This document shows, one piece after another, positions 33,362-35,901 of a DNA stretch of 35,901 bases (within the stretch, counting starts at the first letter, position 1; every line of letters begins with the position of its first letter). The position numbers and the translations under genes are program-made. Origin of the DNA: an uncultured Pelagibacteraceae bacterium. Lineage in GTDB: Bacteria > Pseudomonadota > Alphaproteobacteria > Pelagibacterales > Pelagibacteraceae. The stretch spans positions 1 through 35,901 of the forward strand of contig CABZFJ010000009.1 in NCBI GenBank assembly GCA_902524995.1, written 5' to 3'. The notes under the pieces were generated by a model. It ran no database searches and had not been told where the DNA came from. It saw nothing but the letters and a program-made list of their open reading frames with translations.

Positions 33362-33809
33362 TTAACATTTCATGCATAGAATTTATGGCCAAAATATATC
33401 CATTTATTCCTAATCCACAAATTATTCCTGTAACCACTCCACTTATTATAGATTTATGTCGGAATTCCTCTCTTTCATATATGTTTGATATATGAATCTC
33501 GATTATCTTACCTTTATAAACATCAAGTGCATCTCTTATGGCAACTGATGTGTGACTGTATCCGCCTGCATTAATTATAATGCCATTATATTCTTTTCTA
33601 GCGCTTTGAATGAAATTTACAATTTCTCCCTCAACATTTGATTGTTTCATTTCAAGAATTAAATTTAATTCTGAGGATTTTTTCTTACAAATATCCTCTA
33701 GAAATTTGTAATCCTTGCTACCATATTGTGATTGTTCTCTTTCACCTATTAGATTAAGATTAGGACCATTGATAATTAATATTTTACTCACTGAAACTTT
33801 ATAATCCAT
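33348..33809 (-). CDS. aroQ: 3-dehydroquinate dehydratase, type II
   Basis: Third step of the shikimate pathway. The 153-residue dodecameric-type enzyme has ILIINGPNLNLIGEREQSQYGS at the start (the Tyr is catalytic), NAGGYSHTSVAIRDAL with the conserved Asn and His, and EIHISNIYEREEFRHKS. The ATG at 33809 shares two bases with the divergent thiS start codon. An in-frame GTG at 33791 would still keep the whole conserved core and remove the clash, so the start is uncertain. The aroQ-accB-accC order is common in bacteria. Confidence 0.95.
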   Translation of the reverse strand: MDYKVSVSKILIINGPNLNLIGEREQSQYGSKDYKFLEDICKKKSSELNLILEMKQSNVEGEIVNFIQSARKEYNGIIINAGGYSHTSVAIRDALDVYKGKIIEIHISNIYEREEFRHKSIISGVVTGIICGLGINGYILAINSMHEMLNENK

Positions 33810-34026
33810 GAAAGTTAAAAATAAAATAAAAATAACAGTAAATGGTAAACAAATTCAAGTTATTCCTAATTTTTCACTGAAGAGTTTGATGACAAAATTA
33901 AAAATGCCACTTAATAAAATAGCAATAGAATTAAATAAAAAAATAATTGATAAAAAAAGAATTTCAAAAATTTATTTACAAAAAGGTGATAAAATAGAAA
34001 TTGTTCACTTTATTGGAGGTGGTTAG
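33808..34026 (+). CDS. thiS: Thiamine sulfur carrier protein
   Basis: Ubiquitin-like protein whose C-terminal glycine is turned into a thiocarboxylate that supplies sulfur for the thiazole ring. The 72 residues contain [21 protein letters not shown] and the ending [12 protein letters not shown], with the required Gly-Gly terminus. The only ATG start overlaps the aroQ start codon on the other strand. thiG follows, with a one-base overlap (TAGTG). The adenylating enzyme ThiF and ThiO/ThiH are not in view. Confidence 0.93.
   Translation: MKVKNKIKITVNGKQIQVIPNFSLKSLMTKLKMPLNKIAIELNKKIIDKKRISKIYLQKGDKIEIVHFIGGG
34015..34019 (+). promoter_or_regulatory. thiG ribosome-binding site inside the ThiS Gly-Gly-Gly codons
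   Basis: GGAGG ends six bases before the GTG start of thiG at 34026, an ideal position and the best Shine-Dalgarno match noticed in the window. The same bases encode the C-terminal glycines of ThiS. Confidence 0.75.
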
Positions 34027-34799
34027 TGTTAGAAAAAAAGTTTAAAATAGCAAATAAAAATTTTAAATCACGTTTAATTGTTGGAACCGGTAAATATAAA
34101 AGCTTTAGAGAATGCGCTGATGCAATTAAAGCATCAGGAGCAGATATTGTAACTGTTGCCGTAAGAAGAGTAAATATATCAGACAAAAACAAAGCGAGAC
34201 TGATGGATTATATTGATCCAAAAAAAATAACATATTTACCAAACACAGCAGGATGCTTCACTGCTGAAGATGCAATTAGAACATTGAGACTAGCAAGAGA
34301 AATTGGTGGATGGAAATTAGTAAAATTAGAGGTTTTAGGTGACAAAAATAATCTATTTCCTGAAATGATTGAAACATTAAGATCTACAGAGTTACTAACA
34401 AAAGAAGGATTTAAAGTAATGGTTTATTGCACTGATGATCCATTAATGGCAAAGAGATTAGAAAATGCAGGAGCTGTTGCTATTATGCCTCTTGCAGCCC
34501 CAATAGGCTCAGGACTTGGTATACAAAATAAAGTAAATATTAAAATTATAAGAAAACAAACAAAGTTACCTTTGATTATTGATGCCGGTATAGGCCAATC
34601 CTCAGATGCATGCATTGCAATGGAATTGGGTTGTGATGGTGTATTGATTAATACAGCAATAGCAAAAGCAAAGAACCCTATTCAAATGGCAGAAGCAATG
34701 AAGCTTGCAGTTATTTCAGGAAGAAAATCATTTCTATCAGGAAGGATAAGTCCGAATATATTTGGATCAGCTTCAACTACAAAAAAAGGTATTATTTAG
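34026..34799 (+). CDS. thiG: Thiazole synthase
   Basis: Builds the thiazole phosphate of thiamine from deoxyxylulose phosphate, dehydroglycine and ThiS thiocarboxylate. The 257-residue TIM barrel shows [12 protein letters not shown] near the start, [28 protein letters not shown], the Schiff-base Lys100 in [11 protein letters not shown], and [14 protein letters not shown] plus [13 protein letters not shown] for phosphate binding. The start codon is GTG, supported by a strong GGAGG six bases upstream and by the family N-terminus. It overlaps the convergent rne gene by 8 bp. Confidence 0.95.
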   Translation: MLEKKFKIANKNFKSRLIVGTGKYKSFRECADAIKASGADIVTVAVRRVNISDKNKARLMDYIDPKKITYLPNTAGCFTAEDAIRTLRLAREIGGWKLVKLEVLGDKNNLFPEMIETLRSTELLTKEGFKVMVYCTDDPLMAKRLENAGAVAIMPLAAPIGSGLGIQNKVNIKIIRKQTKLPLIIDAGIGQSSDACIAMELGCDGVLINTAIAKAKNPIQMAEAMKLAVISGRKSFLSGRISPNIFGSASTTKKGII

Positions 34800-35901
34800 T
34801 TTTTTTTTTGAAAAATTTTTTTCTAAATTTTCTTTTTTTAAAAATTTTTCTGCCTTTGCTTTTAATAATATTTTCTTCCTCTTTTTTTTCAATTTTTATA
34901 GCTTCAAGCTTCTCTTCTTTTTCAATTTTGCCCAATACTTTTTTTGTTTTTGATTTAAATTCAATTATGTAATCTTCTAAATTTAAATCATTATTTGTAC
35001 TTAAATCAATCTTAGCTTTGTGTTTTTTTTCAAAATATTTTACTACCTCATTATAATGATCGGTTATATGTTTCTCAATTTTATCATTTACGCTTAGTTC
35101 GATTATTTTTGCATTATGTTCTAATGATTTAATTTCTATTAACTTAAGAATTTTCAAAACGAATGTTTCGTCAGTTAATTTCATTTGCCATTTGACATTG
35201 CTTTCTCTAAGTCTTTGTCTGGACATTTCGAGTAATCCAAAATTACTAATTCTACCAATTTGTATTCTCGCTCTGTCGCTTCTACATTTTTCCTTTAAAC
35301 GTCTCTCTACTTGTCTCCTATTATTAAAGTTCAACATATCTATGAAATCAATAATAATTAATCCAGATAGATCTCTTATTTTTATTTGTCTAGCAATCTC
35401 CTCTGCTGCCTCTATATTTGTATCAAAGGCTGTGCTTTCAACATTTTTTTGTTTTATAGATTTTCCAGAATTTACATCTATTGAAACTAAAGCCTCTGTT
35501 GGGTTTATTACCAAATACCCACCAGAAGTTAATTTTACCTCTGTCTCAAAAATTTCAAATAATTTCTTTTCGATATTTTCTTTGTAAAAGAGAGGTATTT
35601 TATCTCTATATTTTTTTACTTTTTTTAATTGATTTGGCATCATTAACTTAAGGTAATTTTTAGTCTTTTGGTATCCTTCATTGCCCTCTACAAAGATATT
35701 TTGAGTATCGTCATCATACATATCTCTAATACATCTTTTAATTATATCGCTCTCTTGATGTATTAATGATGGTGCAATTGAATTTAAAGCATTATCTTTT
35801 ATTTGATTCCAAACTTTAATTAATGTTTTTAAATCATTATCTATTTCATTTTTAGTTTTATTGGATCCTGCTGTTCTAACAATAATTCCCATCTCCTTAG
35901 G
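34792..35901 (-). CDS. rne: Ribonuclease E/G, C-terminal part (cut by window edge)
   Basis: The endoribonuclease that starts bulk mRNA decay and rRNA/tRNA processing. The frame is open to the window edge, so about the first 160 residues (S1 domain and start) are missing. Visible are the end of the 5' sensor/S1 region ([15 protein letters not shown]) and the DNase-like domain with the two metal aspartates in [11 protein letters not shown] and LIIIDFIDM, then [22 protein letters not shown]. Where other RNase E proteins carry the zinc-link CPxC after RQRL, this one reads [16 protein letters not shown], without Cys. After a small domain the protein ends in about 60 Lys/Glu-rich residues, finishing [15 protein letters not shown], not the long scaffold of E. 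coli RNase E. Confidence 0.93.
   Translation of the reverse strand, partial: PKEMGIIVRTAGSNKTKNEIDNDLKTLIKVWNQIKDNALNSIAPSLIHQESDIIKRCIRDMYDDDTQNIFVEGNEGYQKTKNYLKLMMPNQLKKVKKYRDKIPLFYKENIEKKLFEIFETEVKLTSGGYLVINPTEALVSIDVNSGKSIKQKNVESTAFDTNIEAAEEIARQIKIRDLSGLIIIDFIDMLNFNNRRQVERRLKEKCRSDRARIQIGRISNFGLLEMSRQRLRESNVKWQMKLTDETFVLKILKLIEIKSLEHNAKIIELSVNDKIEKHITDHYNEVVKYFEKKHKAKIDLSTNNDLNLEDYIIEFKSKTKKVLGKIEKEEKLEAIKIEKKEEENIIKSKGRKIFKKRKFRKKFFKKKTK

Noticed and set aside
33700..33808. Possible TPP riboswitch before thiS
   Set aside because: The whole upstream region codes for AroQ and I see no thi-box-like conserved elements on the plus strand.
34797..34860. Long T and A runs at the rne 3' end as a bidirectional terminator
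   Set aside because: They are explained by AAA lysine codons of the basic RNase E tail; no GC-containing stem is present, so I do not call a terminator.
35192..35587. 131-codon plus-strand frame opposite rne, and a similar 135-codon frame opposite aspS (28870-29277)
   Set aside because: Both are antisense shadows of strongly conserved catalytic regions; composition is what the codon bias of the real gene would give.
1..35901. tRNA, rRNA, CRISPR, prophage, insertion sequence or defence genes
   Set aside because: Gaps are too short (at most 106 bp), no cloverleaf or direct-repeat arrays were seen, and no transposase, integrase, nuclease-methylase or toxin-antitoxin pair is recognisable.

Overview
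This window is a piece of a streamlined, very AT-rich alphaproteobacterial chromosome, most likely SAR11 (Pelagibacterales). The evidence is the alphaproteobacterial gene order (rpsF-rpsR-rplI-dnaB; fabD-fabG-acpP with gmk; lptF-lptG-lptD-surA-pdxA-rsmA opposite pepA; accB-accC beside DUF2155 and NDUFA12), lysine/asparagine/isoleucine-rich proteins, A/T third positions (base composition judged by eye) and extreme packing. With the starts chosen here only about 500 bp (about 1.4%) lie outside genes, and the largest gap is 106 bp. No rRNA, tRNA, insertion sequence, phage gene or CRISPR array was seen. Placement in SAR11 rather than another streamlined marine alphaproteobacterium is inference.

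Layout. 1-442 (-): start of an MFS permease cut by the window edge. 513-13046 (-): one 12.5 kb co-directional run that reads, in transcription order, rpsF-rpsR-rplI-dnaB-RND exporter-cvpA-purF-HD oxygenase-like protein-DUF255 thioredoxin protein-gshA-gshB-EamA permease, ending in an AT-rich hairpin. 13131-15714 (+): fabD-fabG-acpP-gmk. 15706-22962 (-): lptF-lptG-lptD-surA-pdxA-rsmA. 23017-24856 (+): pepA-ndk. 24846-26427 (-): purM-purN. 26437-29947 (+): DUF2066 protein-hda-aspS. 29948-30769 (-): a stand-alone TSCPD protein related to the tail of class II ribonucleotide reductase. 30876-31602 (+): NDUFA12-DUF2155. 31599-33809 (-): aroQ-accB-accC. 33808-34799 (+): thiS-thiG. 34792-35901 (-): C-terminal part of RNase E, cut by the window edge.

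The genes are housekeeping: fatty acid synthesis (fabD, fabG, acpP, accB, accC), outer-membrane assembly (lptF, lptG, lptD, surA), purine synthesis (purF, purM, purN, gmk, ndk), glutathione synthesis (gshA, gshB), replication and its control (dnaB, hda), translation (three ribosomal proteins, rsmA, aspS), cofactors (pdxA, thiS, thiG), aromatic synthesis (aroQ), respiratory complex I accessory genes and RNA decay (rne). Adjacent genes mostly overlap or abut; three junctions are TAATG, and five convergent pairs meet with overlap or no gap.

I found no convincing new multi-gene system. The points most worth a second look are: (1) a repeated pattern in which conserved alphaproteobacterial neighbourhoods are intact at both ends but lack internal genes (fabF-mltG-yicC, alr-radA, holC, aat, ppk-ppx-rnd); (2) a PurF that lacks three of the four cysteines holding the [4Fe-4S] cluster in the Bacillus-type enzyme; (3) an RNase E lacking the CPxC zinc-link and the long scaffold tail; (4) an HD-domain protein with the full PhnZ-type di-iron ligand pattern but a changed substrate pocket; (5) an AspRS with the His signature of non-discriminating enzymes; (6) an orphan TSCPD protein whose promoter region carries two perfect inverted repeats; and (7) a PdxA with altered substrate motifs.
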